Positions 52,442-60,158 of a stretch of DNA of 64,000 nucleotides are shown one piece after another (the first letter of the stretch is position 1; each line of letters starts with the position of its first letter). The DNA comes from Bacillota bacterium (lineage in GTDB: Bacteria; Bacillota; Bacilli; Paenibacillales; UBA4045). The position numbers were made by a program, and so were the translations under genes. Below the pieces are notes generated by a model. That model was not told where the DNA came from. It made no database searches and saw only the letters and a list, made by a program, of their open reading frames with translations. The DNA lies in contig JAEZQY010000059.1 of NCBI GenBank assembly GCA_023441055.1, positions 1 to 64,000 on the forward strand, written 5' to 3'.

Positions 52442-53278
52442 GTGCTGCATATTGTGGTGTGTATCAAGCAGGTGCCTGACAGTCGGGAGATCCGCATCGA
52501 TCCGAAGACGAACACGCTGATTCGTCAAGGCGTGCCGAGTATTGTGAACTTCTATGATCTGCATGGCCTGGAGGAGGCGCTGCGGATCAAGGATGAGCAG
52601 GGTGCCCGAGTGACGGTGGTCACGATGGGACCGCCGCCTGCTGAGAAGAGTCTGAAGGAATGTATCTCGCTGGGCGCTGATGAGGCGGTGCTGGTGACGG
52701 ACCGCGGGTTCGCAGGAGCGGATACGCTGGCTACGTCCTATGTGGTGGCAAGTACTATTCGTAAGGTCGAGGAGCAGTGGGGACCGGCGGATATCGTATT
52801 CTGCGGAAAGCAGACACTGGATGGTGATACGGGTCAGGTTGGCCCAGGTGTGGCCTGCCGTCTGGACACGGAGCAGCTGACCTATGTGAGCAAGGTGACT
52901 CGAGTTGACGAGGAGAAGCGGCGCGTGACCGTGCATCGTCATCTGGAGGATGGCATCGAGGTGGTGGAGACGGACATGCCGGTGCTGATCACGGCGCTGA
53001 AGGAGCTTAACCAGGTGCGCCGCGCTTCGCTGCCGGGCATGCTGCGGGCTGCTCGCTATCAGCCGATCGTCTGGACGACCGCGGACTTCCCGGATCTGGA
53101 CCGTTCGCAGATCGGGCTGAAGGGCTCTCCGACGATCGTCGCCAAGACTTGGGTGCCGGAGATCCGTACGGTCAGCGGTGAGCGCATCGAGGGCGATTCA
53201 CCGGATGATATCGCAGGCAAGCTAATGAATAAATTATGGGATAGCGAGCTGCCGAAGCGGCTGGGCTGGTCCGGTTGA
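52442..53278 (+). CDS. fixA: Electron transfer flavoprotein beta subunit, FixA
   Basis: 278 residues, ETF-beta fold starting HIVVCIKQVPDS, with the nucleotide-binding loop CGKQTLDGDTGQVGPG typical of bifurcating EtfB/FixA. It starts at GTG 52442 with GGAGGG 7 nt upstream. With FixB, FixC and FixX it forms a membrane-linked complex that splits NADH electrons between quinone and ferredoxin or flavodoxin. First gene of a four-gene operon. Confidence 0.93.
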   Translation: MLHIVVCIKQVPDSREIRIDPKTNTLIRQGVPSIVNFYDLHGLEEALRIKDEQGARVTVVTMGPPPAEKSLKECISLGADEAVLVTDRGFAGADTLATSYVVASTIRKVEEQWGPADIVFCGKQTLDGDTGQVGPGVACRLDTEQLTYVSKVTRVDEEKRRVTVHRHLEDGIEVVETDMPVLITALKELNQVRRASLPGMLRAARYQPIVWTTADFPDLDRSQIGLKGSPTIVAKTWVPEIRTVSGERIEGDSPDDIAGKLMNKLWDSELPKRLGWSG

Positions 53279-53294
53279 CGGGAGGAGATCGAAG

Positions 53295-54392
53295 ATGTCT
53301 GGAGCAGAGACGCAGCAAGCAGAGGATCAGATGCCCGATTGGTCAGCCTATCGCGGTGTCATGATTGTAGTAGAGCAGCGTGAGGGCGCGGCGAAACCGG
53401 TGTCCTGGCAGCTGCTCGGTGAAGGGCGCAAGCTGGCGGATAAGCTGGAGACGCGGCTGATCGCCTTCGTTATTGGCCACGAGGTCGAGCATCTAGCGCG
53501 CGAGGCAGGTTATTACGGAGCCGATGAGGTGTACTTGTGTGAAGCGCCTGAGCTGAGGGATTATCGGACGAGACCGTACAGCCGGGCTTGTCTGAAGCTG
53601 ATCGATCAGATTAAGCCGGAGATCGTGTTGTTCGGCGCGACAGGCACCGGACGCGATCTGGCGGGCGCGATCGCGACGCATCTGCCGACGGGGCTCACCG
53701 CGGACACGACGGAGCTCGATGTGGAGCCGCCGCCGTCGAGGCTGCTGCTGGCGAGCCGTCCGGCATTCTCGGAGAAGATGATGGCAACCATCCTATGCAA
53801 GCAATATCGTCCTCAGATGGCGACGGCGCGGGCAGGTGTGTTCCAGGCACTGGAGCGGGATGTGTCGCGCTCAGCGCCGATTATTCGGATCGAGAATGAG
53901 ATGCAGGAGTCGGATATTGCCGCGCAGGTGCTGGACTTCATCCGCGAGACTGGCACAGTCAACCTCGAGGAGATGGAGGTGATCGTCGCAGGCGGACGAG
54001 GGCTCGGCGGACCGGAAGCATTCGCGATGCTGAAGGAGCTGGCCGATGCGCTCGGCGGCGAGGTCGGCGCGTCGCGCGCTGCTGTGGATGCGGGCTGGAT
54101 CGGTCACGAGCATCAGGTGGGGCAGACCGGGCAGACGGTGCGGGCGAAGCTTTATTTTGCAATCGGGATTTCTGGGGCGGTGCAGCATACGGTGGGTATG
54201 AGCGGGTCGGATGTGATTGTTGCGATCAATCGCGATCCGGAGGCGCCGATCTTCCAATTCGCGCATTACGGCATTGTCGGTGACCTATTCAAGATTGTGC
54301 CTGCGCTGACTGAGGCGGCCAGGCAGAAGCGGGGATTGTTCGGTGTGGGCGCCAGGGAGACGGCCGCCGGCGGAGAGGAGATGACAGGATGA
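53295..54392 (+). CDS. fixB: Electron transfer flavoprotein alpha subunit, FixB
   Basis: 365 residues. The C-terminal FAD-binding motif GISGAVQHTVGMSGSDVIVA followed by INRDPEAPIF is diagnostic for ETF-alpha. The N-terminal domain pairs with FixA. GGGAGGAGA precedes the ATG. The stop overlaps the fixC start by 4 nt. Confidence 0.94.
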   Translation: MSGAETQQAEDQMPDWSAYRGVMIVVEQREGAAKPVSWQLLGEGRKLADKLETRLIAFVIGHEVEHLAREAGYYGADEVYLCEAPELRDYRTRPYSRACLKLIDQIKPEIVLFGATGTGRDLAGAIATHLPTGLTADTTELDVEPPPSRLLLASRPAFSEKMMATILCKQYRPQMATARAGVFQALERDVSRSAPIIRIENEMQESDIAAQVLDFIRETGTVNLEEMEVIVAGGRGLGGPEAFAMLKELADALGGEVGASRAAVDAGWIGHEHQVGQTGQTVRAKLYFAIGISGAVQHTVGMSGSDVIVAINRDPEAPIFQFAHYGIVGDLFKIVPALTEAARQKRGLFGVGARETAAGGEEMTG

Positions 54393-55699
54393 GCGAGAAA
54401 TTCGATGCGGTCGTTGTAGGCGGCGGACCGGCGGGGGCAGCTGCTGCGCTGACGATGGCACGGGCGGGGCTGAGCGTGGTGCTGCTGGAGCGCGGGGAAT
54501 TCCCGGGCGCGAAGAATCTGTTCGGCGGTATTCTGTATCGTAAGCAGATCGAGGAGCTGGTGCCGGAGTTCTGGCTGGAGCGGAATGCGCCGATTGAGCG
54601 GCATATTGTGGAGCAGCGGATCTGGCTGATGGGCAAGGAGTCCATGACGACGCTCGGTCACCGCAATGAGGCCTACAAGGAGCCGTACAACTGCTTCACT
54701 GGGCTGCGCGTCAAGTTCGACCAGTGGTTCGCGGATAAGGCGGTACAGGCAGGCGCGATTCCCGTGTATCAGACGGTGGCGCTCGATGTGATTCGCGAGG
54801 GCGATCGAGTGGTCGGGGTGAAGACCGACCGCGATGATGGCGATTTGTACGCGGATGTAGTCGTCATTGCGGACGGCGTGAACTCGCTGCTCGGCAAGGC
54901 GATGGGCATTCATAAGGAGTGGTCGCCGGATGAAGTGTCGCTGGCGGTTAAGGAAGTGATTCAGCTCCCGCGCGAGAAGATTGAGGACCGATTCAATCTC
55001 GAGGGGGATGAGGGCTGCACAATCGAGTTTATGGGTGAGACATCGCTCGGTATGGCGGGCATGGGCTTCCTATATACGAATAAGGAGACGATCTCACTTG
55101 GGGTCGGGGTAATGGTGAGTCATCTGCGCGATCAGCGGGTGAAGCCATATGCGATTCTCGAGTCGGTCAAGCAGCATCCGATGATCCGCAAGCTGATCGC
55201 CGGTGGCGAGACTAAGGAGTACTCCGGTCACCTGATTCCGGAGGGAGGCTACTACTCGATTCCTCCGCTGTCGGGCGCAGGCTGGATGGTGGCAGGCGAT
55301 GCCGCGCAGCTGGTCAATTTCGTGCATCGAGAGGGAACGAATCTGGCGATGACGAGCGGCCGTCTGGCAGCCGAGGCGATTATCGAGGCTAAGGGGAACA
55401 ATGATTTCTCGGCTGCATCGCTGAAGCGCTATGATGAGCTCATTCGTGAGTCATTCGTCATTAAGGACCTGAAGAAGTATCGCGGTATGCATCAGATGCT
55501 GAAGGAGGTTGATCCGGATCTGCTGTTCAACCGTCTGCCCAAGGCGGCGAATGAGGCGCTGTACAATATGTTCCTGATTGACGGTGTGACGAAGGCAGAG
55601 AAGCAGAAGCTGGCGGTGAAGCTGCTGAAGGAAGCCGCTGGAGGCAATCTGAATCTGATGAAATTAGGCTATAAGGGATGGAGGGCGATGAACGGATGA
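54389..55699 (+). CDS. fixC: Flavoprotein-quinone oxidoreductase FixC
   Basis: 436 residues. N-terminal FAD-binding GGGPAGAAAALTMARAGLSV, then LLERGEFPGAKN; a middle membrane-surface segment and FAD-contacting AGDAAQLVNFVHREGTNLAM. It resembles ETF-ubiquinone oxidoreductase without the ferredoxin domain, which is supplied by FixX. It passes electrons to (mena)quinone. Coupled by 4-nt overlaps to both neighbours. Confidence 0.94.
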   Translation: MSEKFDAVVVGGGPAGAAAALTMARAGLSVVLLERGEFPGAKNLFGGILYRKQIEELVPEFWLERNAPIERHIVEQRIWLMGKESMTTLGHRNEAYKEPYNCFTGLRVKFDQWFADKAVQAGAIPVYQTVALDVIREGDRVVGVKTDRDDGDLYADVVVIADGVNSLLGKAMGIHKEWSPDEVSLAVKEVIQLPREKIEDRFNLEGDEGCTIEFMGETSLGMAGMGFLYTNKETISLGVGVMVSHLRDQRVKPYAILESVKQHPMIRKLIAGGETKEYSGHLIPEGGYYSIPPLSGAGWMVAGDAAQLVNFVHREGTNLAMTSGRLAAEAIIEAKGNNDFSAASLKRYDELIRESFVIKDLKKYRGMHQMLKEVDPDLLFNRLPKAANEALYNMFLIDGVTKAEKQKLAVKLLKEAAGGNLNLMKLGYKGWRAMNG

Positions 55700-56019
55700 G
55701 CGGGAAAGAGATTGGAGCTGCAAATGGCGGAGGCGGAGCGACGAGTGTCGCGGATAAGCTGTTCATGATTCGGTATAAGTGCGATGATGTGTCGCATCTG
55801 GTTATTAAGGAACCGGACCCTTGTATCAAGTGTGAGACCAAGGATTGTAATTATTTCTGCCCGGCGGATGTGTATGATTGGGATATGAAGCAGATGACCA
55901 CGTCCGTTGCTTATGAGAACTGTATTGAATGCGGCACGTGTCGGATCGCGTGTCCATCGGACAACATCGGCTGGGTGTATCCGAAGGGCGGATTCGGGAT
56001 TACCTACAAGTTCGGGTGA
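55696..56019 (+). CDS. fixX: Ferredoxin-like protein FixX
   Basis: 107 residues. Two cysteine groups, CIKCETKDCNYFCP and CIECGTCRIACP, give one or two iron-sulfur clusters as in FixX. The end, GWVYPKGGFGITYKFG, is also the family pattern. I use ATG 55696, which overlaps the fixC stop as ATGA; an upstream ATG at 55678 lies in fixC. Last gene of fixABCX. No nif genes are seen in the window, so the electrons could go to another reductase. Confidence 0.94.
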   Translation: MSGKEIGAANGGGGATSVADKLFMIRYKCDDVSHLVIKEPDPCIKCETKDCNYFCPADVYDWDMKQMTTSVAYENCIECGTCRIACPSDNIGWVYPKGGFGITYKFG

Positions 56020-56124
56020 GTCGAGAGATCGGAGTGGGGGCGTTGCTCTCGCTCCTTTCCTTATTGTTAGTGAGGCGTCTGAAATACACCGGATATGCAC
56101 AAGGGAACTCGCCGCTGCCGGCTG

Positions 56125-56305
56125 ACCTGCATATCTGCATCTCTTCGGGGCAAATCGGCATATGCGATCGAGTTTACCTGTAAATCTGCATCTAAGATAT
56201 CAATCCAATGAAGATATCCCCATAATTTTCCGTTTTACCTGCAGAAATACATCTAAATGCTTCTAACTGGCGTCAAACCATGGTTTTTAATGCAGAAATG
56301 CAGTT
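56125..56305. repeat. Four-copy palindromic array, spacing 51-61-51 (array B)
   Basis: Copies start at 56125 (ACCTGCATATCTGCAT), 56176 (ACCTGTAAATCTGCAT), 56237 (ACCTGCAGAAATACAT) and 56288 (TAATGCAGAAATGCAG). The distances 51, 61, 51 are those of array A at 24608, 31 kb away, while the sequences between copies differ. Copies 2 to 4 are preceded by T-rich runs. It lies between fixX and the riboswitch promoter. Confidence 0.85.
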
Positions 56306-56404
56306 GAGCATTCCACGTCTGTCAGGGACATGGCTAATATCGACTCGTCTGAGTGTACCCGAAGGGCGGTATCTACGAATGTGAGCGGCGGTTACATGAA
56401 TAGC

Positions 56405-56433
56405 TTGCCACCGATGGCTAATATTGGTATACT
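56405..56433 (+). promoter_or_regulatory. Promoter of the riboswitch-controlled gene
   Basis: TTGCCA (56405-56410), 17 bp, TATACT (56428-56433). Transcription would start near 56440, about 10 nt before the first riboswitch. Confidence 0.75.
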
Positions 56434-56452
56434 TCAAGTACTGAGCAATAAC

Positions 56453-56530
56453 CGATAAACGGCAAACCTGTCGAAAGGCAGGGACGCAAAGCTACAGGGC
56501 CTACTCTAATGGATTGGCAGCCAGCTATCG
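56453..56530 (+). ncRNA. Cyclic di-GMP-I riboswitch, first copy
   Basis: GEMM-I aptamer with GGCAAACC, the GAAA tetraloop in CTGTCGAAAGGCAG, GGGACGCAAAGCTACAGG and the closing stem CGATA (56453-56457) / TATCG (56526-56530). Eight T follow at 56542, which suggests a terminator-type output, although the hairpin before them is weak. Confidence 0.93.
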
Positions 56531-56596
56531 AAGATATGTGCTTTTTTTTGTCTTCATAATTCCGATTATGCGCATATCGGCAGATCTAACTTGACA

Positions 56597-56676
56597 TCGA
56601 TAAACGGCAAACCTGTCGAAAGACAGGGACGCAAAGCTACAGGGCCTACTCCACTGGAATGGCAGCCAGCTACCGA
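56597..56676 (+). ncRNA. Cyclic di-GMP-I riboswitch, second copy
   Basis: Nearly the same aptamer as the first copy, with GAAA loop, GGGACGCAAAGCTACAGG and closing stem TCGATA / TACCGA. The ribosome site AAGGAAG begins immediately after the closing stem and the coding start is 15 nt further, so ligand binding could affect translation. Confidence 0.93.
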
Positions 56677-56691
56677 AAGGAAGTGCAGACT

Positions 56692-57492
56692 ATGCGTAAG
56701 GTGGCAATGGTTTTCCTAACAGCAGTGATGGTCTTTACCCTCCTGCCTGAACGCGCGGCTGGGGCAAGCAGCAGCTTGTTCGATACCTCGAGATTGGCGA
56801 CTGGCGTTATTGGCGTTCGTTATGATCTGCCTGCAGGAACCAACGGCAGAATAATGATCACCTATGGCGCGGAGAAGCTGTATTATCGTCTTGCCGAATC
56901 TACCAAGATGCAATACTACCCCTTGCTGCTCGGTGACGGCAGCTACAAGATTAGCATATTGTCGCAAGTAAGCGGCAATAAGTATCGAGTTGTGGAGTCG
57001 AAGACGGTTCAATTGAAGCTGGAGGACGAGAACCGTGTATATCTGAACGCGATCTTCACCATGGATTGGGAGCATGAGGATGAGGTTATTAAGCTGGCTG
57101 AGCAACTAACGGAGGGCCTGAAGTCGGACAAGCAGAAGGCTAAAGCGATTCATGAATATATCGTGAAGACAATAGGGTACGATTATGAGCTCGCGAAGAC
57201 AGCGACGGCTTCGTACATCCCCAGTCTGGGTGAAATTCTAGAAGCCGGTGAAGCTACGTGTTATGGGTATTCCGCGCTCTACGGAGGGATGCTGCGTAGC
57301 CTGGGGATTCCCGCGAAGCTGGTGGTGGGCGATTCCTCCGGTATTAAGGGCAAGCATGCCTGGAATGAGGTTTATCTGGACGGCGAGTGGCAGCTGGTTG
57401 ATGTTACGGTTGATTACGCGTTCGACCAGGCGAAGAAGTCTAAGAGCTGGACCAAGGCAGCTTATGACTATGAGGTCGATATGGCTATGTGA
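56692..57492 (+). CDS. Secreted transglutaminase-like protein
   Basis: 266 residues. Signal peptide (about 1-25, ends AAGA), a beta-rich N-terminal part (about 30-120), then a transglutaminase-like cysteine protease fold with Cys 190 (EATCYGYS), His 222 (KHAWNEV) and Asp 237 (WQLVDVTVD). It may cross-link or cut proteins outside the cell. ATG 56692 is required because the preceding bases belong to the riboswitch; an in-frame ATG at 56659 lies inside the aptamer. Control by c-di-GMP suggests a part in adhesion, biofilm or motility choice. Confidence 0.9.
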   Translation: MRKVAMVFLTAVMVFTLLPERAAGASSSLFDTSRLATGVIGVRYDLPAGTNGRIMITYGAEKLYYRLAESTKMQYYPLLLGDGSYKISILSQVSGNKYRVVESKTVQLKLEDENRVYLNAIFTMDWEHEDEVIKLAEQLTEGLKSDKQKAKAIHEYIVKTIGYDYELAKTATASYIPSLGEILEAGEATCYGYSALYGGMLRSLGIPAKLVVGDSSGIKGKHAWNEVYLDGEWQLVDVTVDYAFDQAKKSKSWTKAAYDYEVDMAM

Positions 57493-57654
57493 TTGCGAAC
57501 GATGGAGTACTTCCTTTGTGAATGGGGAGTACTTCTTTTTTTATGCCGTGATTAGATGTGCAGTAAAGATCGCTCTAGTATGACCGTATGTCGACTGATG
57601 TCGTTAGATAGCAAAATTAATAATTTTATGTAGCTAAAATTGTATAGTCCTTGG

Positions 57655-57675
57655 TATAATTTACCCAAAAGGAGG
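57655..57675 (+). promoter_or_regulatory. Promoter and ribosome site of lemA
   Basis: Extended -10 TGGTATAAT (TATAAT at 57655-57660) puts the start point near 57667, directly at AAAGGAGG (57668-57675). This fixes translation to begin about 8 nt later, at 57684. Confidence 0.7.
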
Positions 57676-57683
57676 CGTTTGCT

Positions 57684-58241
57684 ATCACTGGAGTATTAAT
57701 TGCAATTGGAGTTATTATAGGGATTTATTTGATTGTGCTCTACAATCGATTGGTAGGGATGCGGAATCGGATCAAGGAGGCCTTCGCAGCGATTGAGGTT
57801 TACATGCAGAATCGATTCGACGCATTGACTAAGATTGCCGAAACGGTGGTTTCTTATGCCACACACGAGAAGGACACATTGTCACAGATTACGAGTATGC
57901 GACAAGGGCTGTCCAATCAACAATCGAATGCTGAACGTCTGAACACCTATGCGGAGATTGAGAAGAAACTCGATGGCATCAACATTCAAGTAGAAGCGTA
58001 TCCGGAGCTGAAGGCGAGTGACAATTACATGCAGCTGCAGCGCACGATCAATGATCTCGAGGAGAAGCTATCCGCTAGCAGACGTACCTACAATGGTAAT
58101 GTGACCAGCTATAATACCACGATTGCTACATTCCCGACGGTTGTATTCGCAGGAATGTTCGGATTTAAAGCTGAAACGCTTCTGGAGATTGAGGAGTCTA
58201 AGAAGGCAGATGTCAACATGAAAGAACTGCTGAGGAGATAA
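57684..58241 (+). CDS. lemA: LemA family protein, apparent ATC start
   Basis: LemA proteins have one N-terminal membrane helix and a long helical cytoplasmic or external part; function is unknown. The helix here (TGVLIAIGVIIGIYLIVLY) is encoded from 57687, and RNRIKEAFAAIEV and NEAYPEL-like family segments follow. No ATG, GTG or TTG lies in frame at the right place: an ideal AAAGGAGG stands 8 nt before ATC at 57684. A conventional start at TTG 57729 would cut off most of the helix. From ATC the protein has 185 residues, the usual size. It is followed after 4 bp by a DUF3137 gene, a common partner. Confidence 0.8.
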   Translation: MTGVLIAIGVIIGIYLIVLYNRLVGMRNRIKEAFAAIEVYMQNRFDALTKIAETVVSYATHEKDTLSQITSMRQGLSNQQSNAERLNTYAEIEKKLDGINIQVEAYPELKASDNYMQLQRTINDLEEKLSASRRTYNGNVTSYNTTIATFPTVVFAGMFGFKAETLLEIEESKKADVNMKELLRR

Positions 58242-58245
58242 AGGA

Positions 58246-59247
58246 ATGCTGCCGACATATGCTGAGGTCATGCATGATTCCGCTAAGGATATCGACAAGC
58301 TCGAAGCGCAGAGAAAGTCTCTCAAATCCAAACTGACGGTTTATAATTGGCTGCTATGTCTGGTCTTCCTGACAATGATCATTCTCTTCTTTTATGAATC
58401 GGACTTATTCTTAATAAGTGTAGTGGGATTTGTCATTATGGTGATACTCTGGTATAGAAGCCGTTATAAGCGCGTTAGGCAGTATAGAGAAGCGTTTAAG
58501 CATGGTGTCGTTGCTCCAATGATGAAGAGCATGCTTAAATTATGCAGTCTGCCGAATGAAACAGATAAGTATACCTATTCAGCGAAATTCTACCCTGATC
58601 GACGTATTGATAATGAGTGGATTAAGAAAACAAAGCTCTATGATATCAAAATTGATGAAATTACGGGAGAAGATCTGTTCAAGGGTACATTCGGATTGAC
58701 AGACTTCATGTTCTCAGAGCTCAAGCTGGTGCAAGAGCAGGACGTAACGGATTCAGATGGCGGCTCAAGCAAGTCTCGCGTCACGATGTTCAAGGGAATC
58801 CTCTTCATCGCAGACTTCCATAAGGACTTTGAAGGGATCACGATATTGAACTCGAACGTAGGACGGGGCGGCTTCTTAGGCAGATTAATGGGACGACTTA
58901 TTAGCACTAGTTATAAGGCTCCTGTTAAGATTAAGCTGGAGAGTGAAGCGTTTAATCAACAATTCCAGACGCGTACGACTGACGAGATTAAGGCAAGATA
59001 CATATTGAGCTCGAGCATGATGGAGCGGCTGCTGGCCTTTAAGAAGAGACATAAAGGATCGATCAGTGTCTCCTTCGTCGACTCCTTCATGTGTATCTCC
59101 ATGTGGTCAAATAAAAACTACTTCGAATCCAAGCTTAGTCAGCCTGTAACAGGCAAGCACTTGGAAACGATCTATGAGGATATGAAGTTCTTCTTCGGAT
59201 GGATCGAGGAGTTTGATTTGAACACGAGAATTTGGTCTAAGGACTAA
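58246..59247 (+). CDS. DUF3137 family membrane protein
   Basis: 333 residues. Two adjacent membrane helices (about 34-53 and 55-70), then a soluble domain with SAKFYPDRRIDNEWIKKTKL, FKGILFIADFHKDFEG and FVDSFMCISMWSNKNYFES, which fits DUF3137. Genes of this family are often next to lemA and the products may form one membrane complex; function unknown. A strong terminator follows. Confidence 0.85.
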   Translation: MLPTYAEVMHDSAKDIDKLEAQRKSLKSKLTVYNWLLCLVFLTMIILFFYESDLFLISVVGFVIMVILWYRSRYKRVRQYREAFKHGVVAPMMKSMLKLCSLPNETDKYTYSAKFYPDRRIDNEWIKKTKLYDIKIDEITGEDLFKGTFGLTDFMFSELKLVQEQDVTDSDGGSSKSRVTMFKGILFIADFHKDFEGITILNSNVGRGGFLGRLMGRLISTSYKAPVKIKLESEAFNQQFQTRTTDEIKARYILSSSMMERLLAFKKRHKGSISVSFVDSFMCISMWSNKNYFESKLSQPVTGKHLETIYEDMKFFFGWIEEFDLNTRIWSKD

Positions 59248-59294
59248 TTAATATGTACATAATTGATGTATTCGCAATAGTTTAACAATACCAG

Positions 59295-59339
59295 CCCCCT
59301 AATTCATGGTATCCAACCATGAATTAGGGGGTATTTTTT
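59295..59339 (+). terminator. Terminator after the lemA operon
   Basis: CCCCCTAATTCATGGT / ACCATGAATTAGGGGG, 16 bp perfect, with a 5-nt loop, followed by TATTTTTTG. Confidence 0.95.
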
Positions 59340-59410
59340 GTTTTGTTCAGATTTTGTTGAGACCCACTTGCTAGAATAGCAAAATATGTCGTTTTTCAGG
59401 AGTGTATCGT

Positions 59411-60127
59411 ATGTTCAAACAATGGATACTGCCCGCTGTTTTCTTGATAGGGCTAGTCATGACACTGTATCCATGGGTCAGTCGTTCCATCGCGGAGCAT
59501 CAACAGAACAAGCTGCTGACACAATGGGAGATTGCGTGGGAGGTCGAACCGGTCGACATCGATTATGGAGAAGGTCAGGGCGAACACGGAGGTAGATTGT
59601 CGACAGCTGAGAACGTGCAGGAAGTGAGCGACATCCAAGCACAGGTAGCATTCGAAGATGTTGCTGCCGATGAGGAGTCGGAAGCAGAGACACATAGAGC
59701 AGTCCGTAACAAGTCAGCGCAGGAACTCAAGGGCCGCCGCGTGTTCGGTACGATTGCGATTCCAACGATTGAGGCCTATGAGCCTATTCTAGAAGATAGC
59801 TCGGCGAAATCGCTGAAGATCGGAGTGGGCAATGTGGTAGCAGGGCGCAATGCAGGAGATATTGGCAATCTGGTACTCGCCGGTCACCGCAGCTGGACAT
59901 ATGGCAAGCAGTTCAGCAGGCTCAATGAGCTTGACCGAGATGATGAGATTGAGCTGCAGACGCAAGATGGCAATTTCACCTATGTGGTAACAGATATGTT
60001 CTTAGTTGAACCGGATGGTGTAGAGGTGTTGGAGCAATCGGAGGACCGATCGCTTCTGACACTCATCACGTGTCACCCGATGAAGAATCCGACGCATCGA
60101 TTAATCGTGCAAGCGGAATTGAAATAA
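59411..60127 (+). CDS. Sortase, class D type
   Basis: 238 residues. N-terminal membrane helix (about 5-25), an acidic linker (about 45-100), then the sortase beta barrel with GTIAIPTIEAYEPI, catalytic His in LAGHRS, Cys in TLITCHP and Arg in PTHRLIVQ. It would join surface proteins to peptidoglycan. ATG 59411 is set by AGGAG 8 nt upstream; GTG 59402 lies inside that site. The large surface protein gene follows after 31 bp and is the likely substrate. Confidence 0.92.
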   Translation: MFKQWILPAVFLIGLVMTLYPWVSRSIAEHQQNKLLTQWEIAWEVEPVDIDYGEGQGEHGGRLSTAENVQEVSDIQAQVAFEDVAADEESEAETHRAVRNKSAQELKGRRVFGTIAIPTIEAYEPILEDSSAKSLKIGVGNVVAGRNAGDIGNLVLAGHRSWTYGKQFSRLNELDRDDEIELQTQDGNFTYVVTDMFLVEPDGVEVLEQSEDRSLLTLITCHPMKNPTHRLIVQAELK

Positions 60128-60158
60128 TCTTATAGTTATGGATAGGAGAATGGTAGTT

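Noticed and set aside
56659..56691. Earlier in-frame ATG for the transglutaminase-like gene
   Set aside because: It lies inside the second c-di-GMP aptamer and has no ribosome site; ATG 56692 does.
57729..57731. TTG as start of lemA
   Set aside because: It would delete most of the membrane helix and stands 53 nt after the ideal ribosome site.
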